A stretch of DNA of 64,000 nucleotides. Source: Pseudomonas sp. MMS21 TM103 (lineage in GTDB: Bacteria > Pseudomonadota > Gammaproteobacteria > Pseudomonadales > Pseudomonadaceae). Below the pieces are notes generated by a model. The model did not search any database and was not told where the DNA came from. It worked only from the letters and a program-made list of their open reading frames with translations. Position numbers and translations under genes: made by a program. Of the stretch, positions 18,224 through 25,808 are shown in pieces (the first letter of the stretch is position 1; each line of letters opens with the position of its first letter). The stretch is from assembly GCF_022132145.1 (NCBI RefSeq), contig NZ_JAJISP010000001.1, positions 1,178,001 to 1,242,000 of the forward strand, given 5' to 3'.

Positions 18224-18466
18224 ATGTACGATCATGCTCAACGTGCGACCGACCACCAAGCAACACCGAACAGCCGCAAGGATGAAGACCCGACAGCATC
18301 GGACCATGACACTGGCCCGACCGCTTTTCCGGTATTCGCCGACCCGCCCTTCTTTACCTGGCAAACCCTGCACCGCAAGCATGTCGTGTTCCAACAGGTT
18401 CATCCCAGTGTCCAGCCGCTGATCCTGCTATGGGACGAAGTCGACGACAGCGAAATGCTGTCCTGA
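18224..18466 (+). CDS. Small orphan protein (80 residues) with strong ribosome-binding site
   Basis: Begins MYDHAQRATDHQATPNSR and ends DEVDDSEMLS. It is hydrophilic, with a His/Asp/Pro-rich first half and a second half PFFTWQTLHRKHVVFQQVHP followed by SVQPLILLWDEVDD. No known domain, signal peptide or membrane segment was recognised. The gene is credited because GGGAGGAG sits 8 bases upstream of the ATG. Its place between the activator and the riboswitch-controlled protease makes an accessory or regulatory role possible, but nothing proves it. A TGAGGCCTG/CAGGCCTCA inverted repeat (18464-18495) overlaps its stop codon and may be its transcript end. Confidence 0.55.
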   Translation: MYDHAQRATDHQATPNSRKDEDPTASDHDTGPTAFPVFADPPFFTWQTLHRKHVVFQQVHPSVQPLILLWDEVDDSEMLS

Positions 18467-18860
18467 GGCCTGATGGCACTGTGACACAGGCCTCACCAGC
18501 CACCTCCCCACCGATAGACGGTCGATTTCGCCCCTCCCCCCCGCGTTACTCCTTCGCTCCCTCTGCTACAGGCCTTTGGCCCTCAATCTGGAAAAGTTCC
18601 AGATCGTTTTTTAACCAATTCGCCTTGTCGTTATTACTCAACTGTATAAAAAACGTACAGCCAGCATGCTAGATTTCGCCCCCATTACACATGTACAGAA
18701 TATGAACACTGCTGATGTGTAGCTGAAACAGGAAATACCCCCGCTGCCTTGGCAGTGAACAGTGAGGTTTTGAAGATCGGCCAGTGAGCGTTACAGCTTG
18801 GGTGTGATCGAGGGGCTTTTAACCAGGTAGCTCGCTACCCCGTGTAACACCGATACAGAA
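18467..18860 (+). other. Promoter and upstream leader region of the M11 protease gene
   Basis: No gene. The first 30 bases hold the hairpin over the preceding stop. From about 18600 the base composition turns AT-rich (TTGTCGTTATTACTC, TATAAAAAACG), the likely promoter area, though no clear -35/-10 or -24/-12 pair could be fixed. A short hairpin GGTAGC-TC-GCTACC lies near 18824-18837, just before the aptamer. Confidence 0.5.
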
Positions 18861-18949
18861 AGCTCCTCTCCCGACAAAGGCATAACCAGGGCAACCTGGC
18901 GACGCAAAGTTACGGGCCCCAGATGGGGTCGCCGGACTGCCGAAGGAGA
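18861..18949 (+). ncRNA. Class I c-di-GMP riboswitch (GEMM-I) upstream of the M11 protease
   Basis: The GEMM-I core is readable base by base: GACAAAGGCATAACC, then P2 CCAGG with a GCAA tetraloop and CCTGG, then the invariant GACGCAAAG, P3 built from GGGCCCC/GGGGTC, then GCCGGACTGCCGAAGG. P1 can form from GGCA (18879-18882) with TGCC (18938-18941), extended by TCTCC (18867-18871) with GGAGA (18945-18949). The protease Shine-Dalgarno GGAGAG (18997-19002) is fully complementary to CTCTCC (18866-18871), the same strand used by P1. This suggests a translational switch in which ligand-stabilised P1 frees the ribosome site. A competing local GGAG/CTCC hairpin (18945-18955) is also possible, so the sign of control is not certain. 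Confidence 0.9.
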
Positions 18950-19005
18950 AACTCCCTCATGGACAGCCGTGAAGAGGATCTTTTCTGACTTGATCAGGAG
19001 AGACC

Positions 19006-21318
19006 ATGCGCGTGTCCAAGCCCTACGCCACATCCATGCTGTGCATTCTGGCCCTAAGTGCCGGGCTGACATTTGCCGCGGAATCGAACACCCCTGCCGC
19101 AGGACGTCCTGTGCAGGAGGCTCATGAAGCTGCTGCGGCGCACACCACTGAACTGCTCGGCCTGAACAAGCGCCTGCAGACTGCTGCCGCCAGCGAGCGC
19201 TCGCAACTGCGCGAACAACTCATCAGCAAGGCCGAACAACGCCGCCAACTGCTCACCGAACTGGCCCAGAGCAACCCAGCAGAGGTGCTGCGCGTCGCTA
19301 TTCCAGACGACAAGCAAAAAGGCATGCCCGCCGAGGTGGTGGCCAAGCTGGAACAGCGCGTCGAACTCGATGGCGAACTGCAAGTGGTCTACGAAGACTA
19401 CGAGAACGGCGACCACAAGCTGCGTCACTTTCTCAAGACTCCCTTTGGCGAGCGCTTCGAGCTGCGCCTGGCCAACGCTCAGCGCGAATGGCGCAGCGGT
19501 CTCAGCGTGCGCGCCCAGGGCGTGCTGCTGGAAAAAGCCAATGGCGTGAATGGCCCAATCCAGGGTGACCTGGTGGTCAACGATGATGACAGCGGCCTGC
19601 TCCTGCTCGCCGATGGCGCCGTCACCAGCGCCACCGGAGAACTGGCCTACGACCTTCCCAACGCCACGGGTGCCCAGCGCACCCTGGCGATCCTGGTCAA
19701 CTTCCAGGACAAGCCCAGCGACAAGCCCTGGACCACCAGCCAGGCCAACAGCCTGGTATTCGGCGACGTCAGCAATTTCTTCAAGGAAAACTCCAGCCAG
19801 CAGACCTGGCTCAGCGGCGATGTTGCCGGCTGGTACACCATCCCGGTCAACAGCACCGTGTGCGACGGCTTCGCCATCGAGCAAAATGCCAAGGCGGCGG
19901 CCCAGTCGGCCGGTTACAACCTCGGCAACTACGAACGCTTTGTCTTCATCTTCCCGCAGAACAGCGCCTGCGGTTACAGCGGCATGGGTCAGGTCGGCTC
20001 CACGCCGTCCAGCGCCTGGATTCACAACAGCCTGAACCTGCGCACCGTAGGCCATGAGATGGGTCACAACCTCGGTCTCTACCACGCTCATGCCCTGGAC
20101 TGCGGCGACACTACCCTGGGCAGCAGCTGCACCAGCCAGGAGTACGGCGACACCCTCGACATCATGGGTTACTCCGGCACCGTTGGGCATTTCAACGGTT
20201 TCAGCAAGGAACGCCTGGGTTGGCTGGCCAGCAGCAACATTATCAACGTCAGCAGTGCCGGCAACTTCACCCTGAAGCCAAGCTCTGCCCAGACCACCGG
20301 CGGCAAGCTGCTGAAGATCGCCAACGGCGTCGACAGCAGCGGTGCTCCTCGCTACTACTATGTTGAATACCGTCAGCCACAGGGCTTCGACGCGAAGATC
20401 ACCGATCGCGGCGTGGTCGATGCCAACAACGTGTTCAATGGCGTGGCCGTACACCAGGCCAGCCCGAGCAACGGCAACAGCAGCCAGTTGCTGGATATGA
20501 CCGCCGGCAGCAACTTCGTCGACATGAAGGACGCCGCCCTCACCGGTGGCCGTAGCTTCAGCGACAGTGGCATGACCCTCACCACCCAGTCGACCGATGC
20601 CAGCCAGGCCCTGGTCACCGTCGATTTCGGCGGCGGTGGCGGCAGCACCCCGACCTGTACCCGCAGCGCACCCAGCGTTAGCGTCAGCCCGGGCCAGAGC
20701 ACCTGGCTGGCCGCCGGCGGCAGCTTCAGCTACACCGTCAGCGTCACCAACAAGGACAGCAGCGCGTGCTCCAGCAGCAGCTTCAGCCTGAGCCCGAGCA
20801 AACCCAGCGGCTGGAGCACTAGCCTGGGCAGCACCAGCCTCAGTCTGGCACCCGGCGCCAGCGCCAGCACCACACTGAAGGTCACCTCGCCGAGCAGTGC
20901 CGTCGACGGTTTCTACAGCGTCGGCAGCAGCGCTACCGCCAATGGCCTGAGCGCCAGTGGCAGTGCCAGCTTCGTGATCGACAACCCTACCAGCGTGAGC
21001 AACCACGCGCCGACGGCGGTGAATGACACTCCGTCGTTGAGCAGCGTCACCTCGATCAACGTGCCGGTACTGGCCAACGACAGCGATCTGGATGGCGACA
21101 AACTGAACATCGTCGCCTTCACCCAAGGCAGCAAGGGCAGCGTCAGCCTCAACAGCGATGGTAGCCTGCGTTACAGCCCGGCCAATTCGTTCAAGTCCGG
21201 CGACCAGTTCAGCTACACCATCAGCGACGGCAAGAGCAGCGCCTCGGCGACGGTCAGCATCAGCCTGCAGTCGAGCAGCAGCACCGGCGGTAAGGGCAAC
21301 GGCAAGGGCAAGCCGTGA
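19006..21318 (+). CDS. Secreted M11 (gametolysin-family) zinc metalloprotease
   Basis: A 770-residue exported protease. A Sec signal peptide (cleavage near TFAAES, about residue 24-26) is followed by a helical propeptide-like region (about 30-210). The M11 catalytic domain contains HEMGHNLGLYH from residue 350, the HExxHxxGxxH zinc motif, and a met-turn-like LDIMGYSG. After a glycine linker come an Ig-like domain (about 545-660, with the NEW3-type VSVSPGQSTWLAAGGSFSY) and a cadherin-like domain (about 668-755, NHAPTAVNDTPSLSS, VLANDSDLDGD) that may bind calcium. The tail is GKGNGKGKP. It is a likely substrate of the T2SS in this window and sits behind a c-di-GMP riboswitch. AGGAGAG precedes the ATG. 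Confidence 0.92.
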   Translation: MRVSKPYATSMLCILALSAGLTFAAESNTPAAGRPVQEAHEAAAAHTTELLGLNKRLQTAAASERSQLREQLISKAEQRRQLLTELAQSNPAEVLRVAIPDDKQKGMPAEVVAKLEQRVELDGELQVVYEDYENGDHKLRHFLKTPFGERFELRLANAQREWRSGLSVRAQGVLLEKANGVNGPIQGDLVVNDDDSGLLLLADGAVTSATGELAYDLPNATGAQRTLAILVNFQDKPSDKPWTTSQANSLVFGDVSNFFKENSSQQTWLSGDVAGWYTIPVNSTVCDGFAIEQNAKAAAQSAGYNLGNYERFVFIFPQNSACGYSGMGQVGSTPSSAWIHNSLNLRTVGHEMGHNLGLYHAHALDCGDTTLGSSCTSQEYGDTLDIMGYSGTVGHFNGFSKERLGWLASSNIINVSSAGNFTLKPSSAQTTGGKLLKIANGVDSSGAPRYYYVEYRQPQGFDAKITDRGVVDANNVFNGVAVHQASPSNGNSSQLLDMTAGSNFVDMKDAALTGGRSFSDSGMTLTTQSTDASQALVTVDFGGGGGSTPTCTRSAPSVSVSPGQSTWLAAGGSFSYTVSVTNKDSSACSSSSFSLSPSKPSGWSTSLGSTSLSLAPGASASTTLKVTSPSSAVDGFYSVGSSATANGLSASGSASFVIDNPTSVSNHAPTAVNDTPSLSSVTSINVPVLANDSDLDGDKLNIVAFTQGSKGSVSLNSDGSLRYSPANSFKSGDQFSYTISDGKSSASATVSISLQSSSSTGGKGNGKGKP

Positions 21319-21324
21319 AGCCAT

Positions 21325-21352
21325 AAAAAAACGCGGGGCCAGGGGCCCCGCG
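21325..21352 (-). terminator. Intrinsic terminator of the 1007-residue DUF11 protein gene
   Basis: Stem CGCGGGGCC / GGCCCCGCG with loop AGG. On the minus strand it is followed by a run of seven T. It acts on the gene ending at 21404 but lies beyond the plus-strand gene's terminator, so the two overlap the convergent tails. Confidence 0.9.
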
Positions 21353-21368
21353 CCATGCTTGTTTGCAG

Positions 21369-21401
21369 CGCCCGGGGGTCTCCAGCCCCCGGGCGTTTTT
21401 T
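21369..21401 (+). terminator. Intrinsic terminator of the M11 protease gene
   Basis: Stem CGCCCGGGGG / CCCCCGGGCG with a 7-base loop, then six T. It ends two bases before the stop codon of the convergent minus-strand gene. Confidence 0.93.
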
Positions 21402-21403
21402 CG

Positions 21404-24400
21404 TCAGAACGAGTTGTCGTTTGCCAACGGGCAACCCAGGTTGTTATCGGCATCCAGTTCCGATGCCAACATCAGGATGGTGGCCCGATCCTTGGTGGCC
21501 AGTGCCGCGTTGACCGCAGCAATCACCTCAGCCGTGCTCCGCGGGAAGTCCACATCCGGATGGGCGCTGTTGAGCAACGATGCCACGGCGGCACGCAGCA
21601 GAATCTCTGCAGCACCGACCAGGTTATCGCCACCTCCATAGTTCAGCGCATCCATCAGGGAGTCGCCGCCCAGGTTGTTGTTGATCACGCCATTCGGCAG
21701 GCTGAACACCGAGGTGAGCAGCTGATTTGGGGCGTAACCGGTTGGCGGCCAGCTTCCCGGGCTGTTCTTCCAGAAGCCCGGAGTGCAACCTTCGAACTCA
21801 GGCGGCGGTGGCGGTACTTCGCAGGTCGCTTGCGCCGGACTGCTTTCTACCGGCGAACTTTCCACTGCATCTGTCGCCTGGGCTACCACGGTATTGGTGT
21901 AGGTGCCGTCCTGGGCCGGTGTGTAGCTACCGTTGTAGTTGGCCGAAGCCCCCGGAGCCAGATCGCCGATGTTGAAGATCACGTCGTCCGAGGTGTCGCC
22001 TGGCGTAGCGTTGTCGTCCACGACTATCACGCCCAGCAGCGCCACGTTACCGTTGTTGGTCACGGTGCCGTCGAACAGGATCGCCTCGCCGAAAGCCGGT
22101 GCGTCTGTGCACTGCTTGGTCACCAGCAGATCAGGGCTGACATCGGCTGCGCAGTTGGCCGAAGCATCGGCCTGCACCGGAGTCTGGGTCAGCGCATCGG
22201 TACCCGAAGCGATCACCATATCGGTGGAGCCGCTGCTACCCAGAACGCCGAAGCCGCCGCTGTACGGTGCCGAGGCCCCAGGAGCGAGGCTGATCGGACC
22301 GAGCACGGTGACATCGTCACCCGGAACCCCCGGAGTGCCATTGTCGTCGACCACGGTGACGTTATTCAGCACCACGTTACCGGTGTTGCTCACGATGCCG
22401 TTAAACAGCACGTCGATACCGGTACCGCCGGCATTGATGCTGGCGCTGCAGAACTTATCGACCGCGATGTTCGGCAGTACATCAGCCGCGCAGTTGGCCG
22501 AAGCATCAGCCTGCACCGGAGTCTGGGTCAGCGCATCGGTACCCGAAGCGATCACCATATCGGTGGAACTGTTGCTGCCGAGAACGCCGAAGCCGCCACT
22601 GTACGGAGCCGATGCCCCAGGAGCGAGGCTGATCGGGCCGAGCACGGTGACATCGTCACCCGGAACCCCCGGAGTGCCGTTGTCGTCGACCACGGTGACG
22701 TTATTCAGCGCCACGTTACCGTTGTTGGTCACCATGCCGTTGAACAGCACGTCGATACCGGTACCGCCGGCATTGACGCTGGCGCTGCAGAACTTATCAA
22801 CTTGGATGTTCGGCAGTACGTCGGCCGCGCAACTGGCATTGGCCATGGCCTCTACCGCATCACCACCGAGCACAGCCGTACCAGTGGCCACCACATTGTC
22901 GGTGGAACTGTTAGTGCCACTGACGCTGAAGCTACCGTTGTACGGTGCCGAGGCGCCGGCATCCAGATTGCCGATATTGAAGGTGACATCGTCAGCCAGG
23001 TTACCCGGGGTGCCGTTGTCGTCCACTACCTGGACGTCTTTCAGTGCCACGTTACCGCTGTTGGTCACGGTGCCGTTGAACAGGACATCGATGCCCGTAC
23101 CACCGCTGTCGATACTGGCGGAGCAGAACTTGTCGACAACGATCGCCGGGGCGAGGTCAGGCGCGCAACTGGCATCGGCGGTAGCCGTCACTGTTGTGCT
23201 GGCACGATGGCCTTCGGCAGTTACCTGGTCCTCGGCCGGAATGGCCAGAGTGCTGTAACTACTGTTGTACGGCTGCGATTCCCCTGGAGCCAGGGTTGCC
23301 GGACCGAACACTACAACGTCGTCGCCGGTCTCGCCCGGGGTGCCCATGTCATCGGTGACGGTGACATCGTTCAGGGTCAGGCCGCCGTCATTGGTGACCA
23401 CGCCGTTGAAGCTGACCAGGATGCTGTTACCACCATCGCTGGCGTCCACCTCGGCGGTGCACTCCTTGGTAACGGCGATGCTGCACAGGTCGAAGTCACC
23501 CAGCACGAAGTCCTTCAGCTGAGCGGTTTCAGAACGCGACGAACGGGTCTCGGCGAGGAAACTGCTGAAGCAAGGCACGTCGCCGCCGAGCAACGCGGAC
23601 ACGTTGATACCACCCTCGAAGAAGCTCTCGAATGGCAGGCCGCTACCGGATTTAGGCGTATAGGGCCAAATCGGTTCGCCAGTCAGGTTGCCGACATTGG
23701 TGATGGCGCAGGCGAGCTTGTCGCCGTTACCGTCGCACTTGGCATTGGCCGAGCTGTAAAGCTCGTCCAGGTTGTCAGCTACGTTGTCATTGTCCGCATC
23801 CAGCGGATCCCATTCGTAGACCTTGATCTCCGGCTGGGCGTTGGCGCCCTGGGGATACTCCACCAAGACCAGCAGGTCACCTCGCTGGTCGCCGTTACGG
23901 CCTACGTGCTGGCCCTGGAAGGTGCCGTTAGGCCCCAGGCCGACTTTGTCCTGGAAGAACCAGAAGCCGGCAAAGGCATCACCAGCGTTGGCAAAGCGAT
24001 CCAGACCGAAGTAGATGATCAGGTCGCCGACCGAGTGCACCGCCGTTTCCTGTCCAGGTTGCACCGTGTAGCCCGCCGCATAGGCGTTGGTGATGTCGTC
24101 CTTGTCGGGCACCGCGCCATCCTTGTGGCGCCAGTCGGTCACATCGTTGATGTCCTTGGAACCGCCTTGCCAGAAAATGGACAGCGGCGCCGGATCGGCC
24201 AGAATGCCGGTGAAGGCCGCCGGGCTGCCCGCCTGGGTGCCCAGGTACAGGCTGTCCCAGTCGTCGCCAGAGGTGGCACCAACATCCAGAGTGTTGCCGT
24301 CGAGTTCGAAGAGTCCTGGCGGATTGCCGTCCACGGCGTATACGCCCGCCGTGGTCGTTATTCCCGCCACCAAAGCCGCTCCGAGCAGACAGCGCGGTAG

Positions 24401-24427
24401 TGAGCGTAGAAAGTTTCGCGAGTGCAT
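21404..24427 (-). CDS. Large exported DUF11-repeat protein with GxTPGFWK C-terminal domain
   Basis: A 1007-residue protein. A Sec signal peptide (MHSRNFLRSLPRCLLGAAL, cleavage near VYA-VDGNPP) leads to an N-terminal module of about 300 residues shared with the paralog at 25809-28028 (GGSKDINDVTDW, VPDKDDITNAYAA, WPYTPKSGSGLPFESFFEGG). Five DUF11-type beta-sandwich repeats follow, each starting near a VxK-x-C and ending near ASC, so each has a conserved cysteine pair. The C-terminal domain opens with GCTPGFWKN. No sortase, PEP-CTERM or outer-membrane anchor is seen. It looks like a secreted or surface structural protein, possibly a T2SS substrate (inference). GGGAG precedes the chosen ATG; the frame is open further upstream without signal-peptide character. 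Confidence 0.85.
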   Translation of the reverse strand: MHSRNFLRSLPRCLLGAALVAGITTTAGVYAVDGNPPGLFELDGNTLDVGATSGDDWDSLYLGTQAGSPAAFTGILADPAPLSIFWQGGSKDINDVTDWRHKDGAVPDKDDITNAYAAGYTVQPGQETAVHSVGDLIIYFGLDRFANAGDAFAGFWFFQDKVGLGPNGTFQGQHVGRNGDQRGDLLVLVEYPQGANAQPEIKVYEWDPLDADNDNVADNLDELYSSANAKCDGNGDKLACAITNVGNLTGEPIWPYTPKSGSGLPFESFFEGGINVSALLGGDVPCFSSFLAETRSSRSETAQLKDFVLGDFDLCSIAVTKECTAEVDASDGGNSILVSFNGVVTNDGGLTLNDVTVTDDMGTPGETGDDVVVFGPATLAPGESQPYNSSYSTLAIPAEDQVTAEGHRASTTVTATADASCAPDLAPAIVVDKFCSASIDSGGTGIDVLFNGTVTNSGNVALKDVQVVDDNGTPGNLADDVTFNIGNLDAGASAPYNGSFSVSGTNSSTDNVVATGTAVLGGDAVEAMANASCAADVLPNIQVDKFCSASVNAGGTGIDVLFNGMVTNNGNVALNNVTVVDDNGTPGVPGDDVTVLGPISLAPGASAPYSGGFGVLGSNSSTDMVIASGTDALTQTPVQADASANCAADVLPNIAVDKFCSASINAGGTGIDVLFNGIVSNTGNVVLNNVTVVDDNGTPGVPGDDVTVLGPISLAPGASAPYSGGFGVLGSSGSTDMVIASGTDALTQTPVQADASANCAADVSPDLLVTKQCTDAPAFGEAILFDGTVTNNGNVALLGVIVVDDNATPGDTSDDVIFNIGDLAPGASANYNGSYTPAQDGTYTNTVVAQATDAVESSPVESSPAQATCEVPPPPPEFEGCTPGFWKNSPGSWPPTGYAPNQLLTSVFSLPNGVINNNLGGDSLMDALNYGGGDNLVGAAEILLRAAVASLLNSAHPDVDFPRSTAEVIAAVNAALATKDRATILMLASELDADNNLGCPLANDNSF
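22158..22835 (-). repeat. Two tandem near-identical 339-bp units inside the DUF11 gene
   Basis: The units 22158-22496 and 22497-22835 differ by scattered single bases and encode two adjacent 113-residue DUF11 repeats (repeats 3 and 4). The other repeats in the same gene are clearly more diverged, so this pair reflects a recent duplication or gene conversion. Copy number may vary between strains. Confidence 0.85.
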
Positions 24428-24603
24428 AGCCTTGCTCCCTTGCCCCCGGCTGCGCAATCCCTGGCGGTTGGGGCGTTGAGACCCTGTCACCACGAGCCGG
24501 GCTTCCTGACCGGGGTCGATCGACCACTGGACGATCATTCGTGGCGCAAGGTATGCGGAATATCGGCCCTGTATGACGACTGCCCTGCTGCCGCGGGACC
24601 TGA

Positions 24604-24625
24604 CCGGAGACCAGCAGTCTCCTCG
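24604..24625 (-). promoter_or_regulatory. Start-proximal leader hairpin of the 1007-residue gene
   Basis: On the minus strand the element reads CGAGGAGA then CTGCTGGT then CTCCGG and forms GGAGAC-N5-GTCTCC. The paralog has the matching element at 28208-28231 at the same distance from its promoter-like motif. Confidence 0.55.
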
Positions 24626-24635
24626 CGAACATACA

Positions 24636-24651
24636 CACAATTACCATGCCA
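24636..24651 (-). promoter_or_regulatory. -24/-12-like element of the 1007-residue gene
   Basis: On the minus strand TGGCATGGTAATTGTG resembles the sigma54 form TGGCACG-N4-TTGC, but the key C at -12 is T. It lies 209 bp upstream of the ATG, and the paralog has a matching element 215 bp upstream. A 15-bp palindrome ATAACTT-C-AAGTTAT (24651-24665) abuts it. Confidence 0.45.
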
Positions 24652-24665
24652 TAACTTCAAGTTAT

Positions 24666-25728
24666 TGATTTTTATCTATTTTATTAAGAACCCTGATCAA
24701 CCAAAGGCGTCCTTCGAGTGTCCTCGTCGGCAACCATGGCGATTTCTGTCCAGCCGATGAAACAGGTTGCCAGGTTGCTCAGTGCATCATTTCCGGCTGG
24801 GCCACTGGGCATGCGGCTTTGCGCCAGCAATAGATTCACTGCGCTTGTTCAGCGACGGAAACAACAACGCCTGGATAGCCAGGGCGTACGGTCAAAAAGA
24901 AATCGGCACAGTCCACGAAAGCCTCTGGATAGAGCCTCCGCGATCGAAATTCAAGGCGTCACAGTCGGTTAAACATGGCCGTCTGCCAGCGTTGCGCAGG
25001 ATTTAGCCGCCATGCCGATCTGTATCGGTGAGCGAACGGTTACCGCGCTATATTTTCATTGCGCGAACAGATGCTTCAGCAATGAACGCAGGTCTTTCAG
25101 CCTTGTAACAGTCGCGGCGGTGGATGACGCGGCGCGCTGAATGGTGACCGCATTGAACCGGGATACGGTCAGTGGCGTCGGGCCGGCACCTGCGCTGACC
25201 CATCAGGCGACGGCTGACGCCATAGGTGCAAGAGGCAAGCCTGCAGCGTTGGCCTGGGCTGGAGCGAAGGAGAGCCGGATGTGCAGCAGGAGGACAACAA
25301 ACCATGCCCCGCTGGATGTTAGCGTCGCGACTGCCTCATGGGAGCGGCCGGGCGGCGCTGCGCTTTAACCGCGGGGCTTAGAGGGTTATCGCGGATGAAT
25401 CCTCCCCTGCAAAAACGCTGGTGCCCTTGCAACAGCTGGTGGCCTGTACGGCTGGCTGGTTAACTCAAACGCACTGATCCAGTTATCACCTGTGACAGGC
25501 CCGACTTCGAGGCGAAGCCTTTGGCTTGGCGCCCGGCCCATGACGGGCAGCCCTGCGGCCTGCATTCGCCGCGGGGCGCGCCTCCCACTCGGCAGACCCG
25601 CCCAGCTTGTATGTGGGAGGCCCGACCTCAAGGCGTAGTTTCTGTGCTCTTGGCAACGGACTACAAGAGCTTGGCGGCCTTACAGAGGACTCTCACCTCC
25701 GAGTGAGTGCGCCCTGCCGGGCGCACAC
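24666..25728. other. Long non-coding stretch between the two DUF11 genes
   Basis: More than 1 kb without a convincing gene. The part at about 25490-25640 holds three copies, in both orientations, of a GGGAGGCCCGACCTC / GGGAGGCGCGCCCCG repeat typical of Pseudomonas intergenic elements. Related copies occur at 28617-28740. The remainder (24666-25490) shows only short shadow frames. Confidence 0.6.
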
Positions 25729-25757
25729 AAAAAAGGGCGCTGCACGGCAGCGCCCTT
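25729..25757 (-). terminator. Intrinsic terminator of the 739-residue DUF11 gene
   Basis: Perfect 11-bp stem AAGGGCGCTGC / GCAGCGCCCTT with a 3-base loop, followed on the minus strand by six T. A second GC-rich hairpin (CGCGGCCC/GGGCCGCG) lies between it and the stop codon. Confidence 0.92.
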
Positions 25758-25808
25758 CGTGGTTGATTGCCGCGGCCCTCTCCAGGGGCCGCGCAGCTTA
25801 TTGGTTAG

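Noticed and set aside
18464..18495. TGAGGCCTG/CAGGCCTCA hairpin as an intrinsic terminator
   Set aside because: Loop of 14 bases and no T-run; kept only as a note in the entry of the small orphan protein.
19054..21453. Long open frame (799 codons) antisense to the M11 protease
   Set aside because: It is the mirror of a GC-rich, Ser/Gly/Ala-rich coding gene; no domain or start signal, and the plus-strand product has a clear signal peptide and zinc motif.
21158..24400. Open frame of 1080 codons on the plus strand across the DUF11 gene
   Set aside because: It mirrors the minus-strand repeats; its His/Arg-rich composition has no fold, while the minus-strand protein has a signal peptide, repeats and a terminator.
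24427..24636. GEMM-type riboswitch in the leaders of the DUF11 genes
   Set aside because: Searched by eye for the ACGCAAAG core and GNRA-capped P2 in both leaders; neither is present. A class II c-di-GMP aptamer cannot be excluded by eye.
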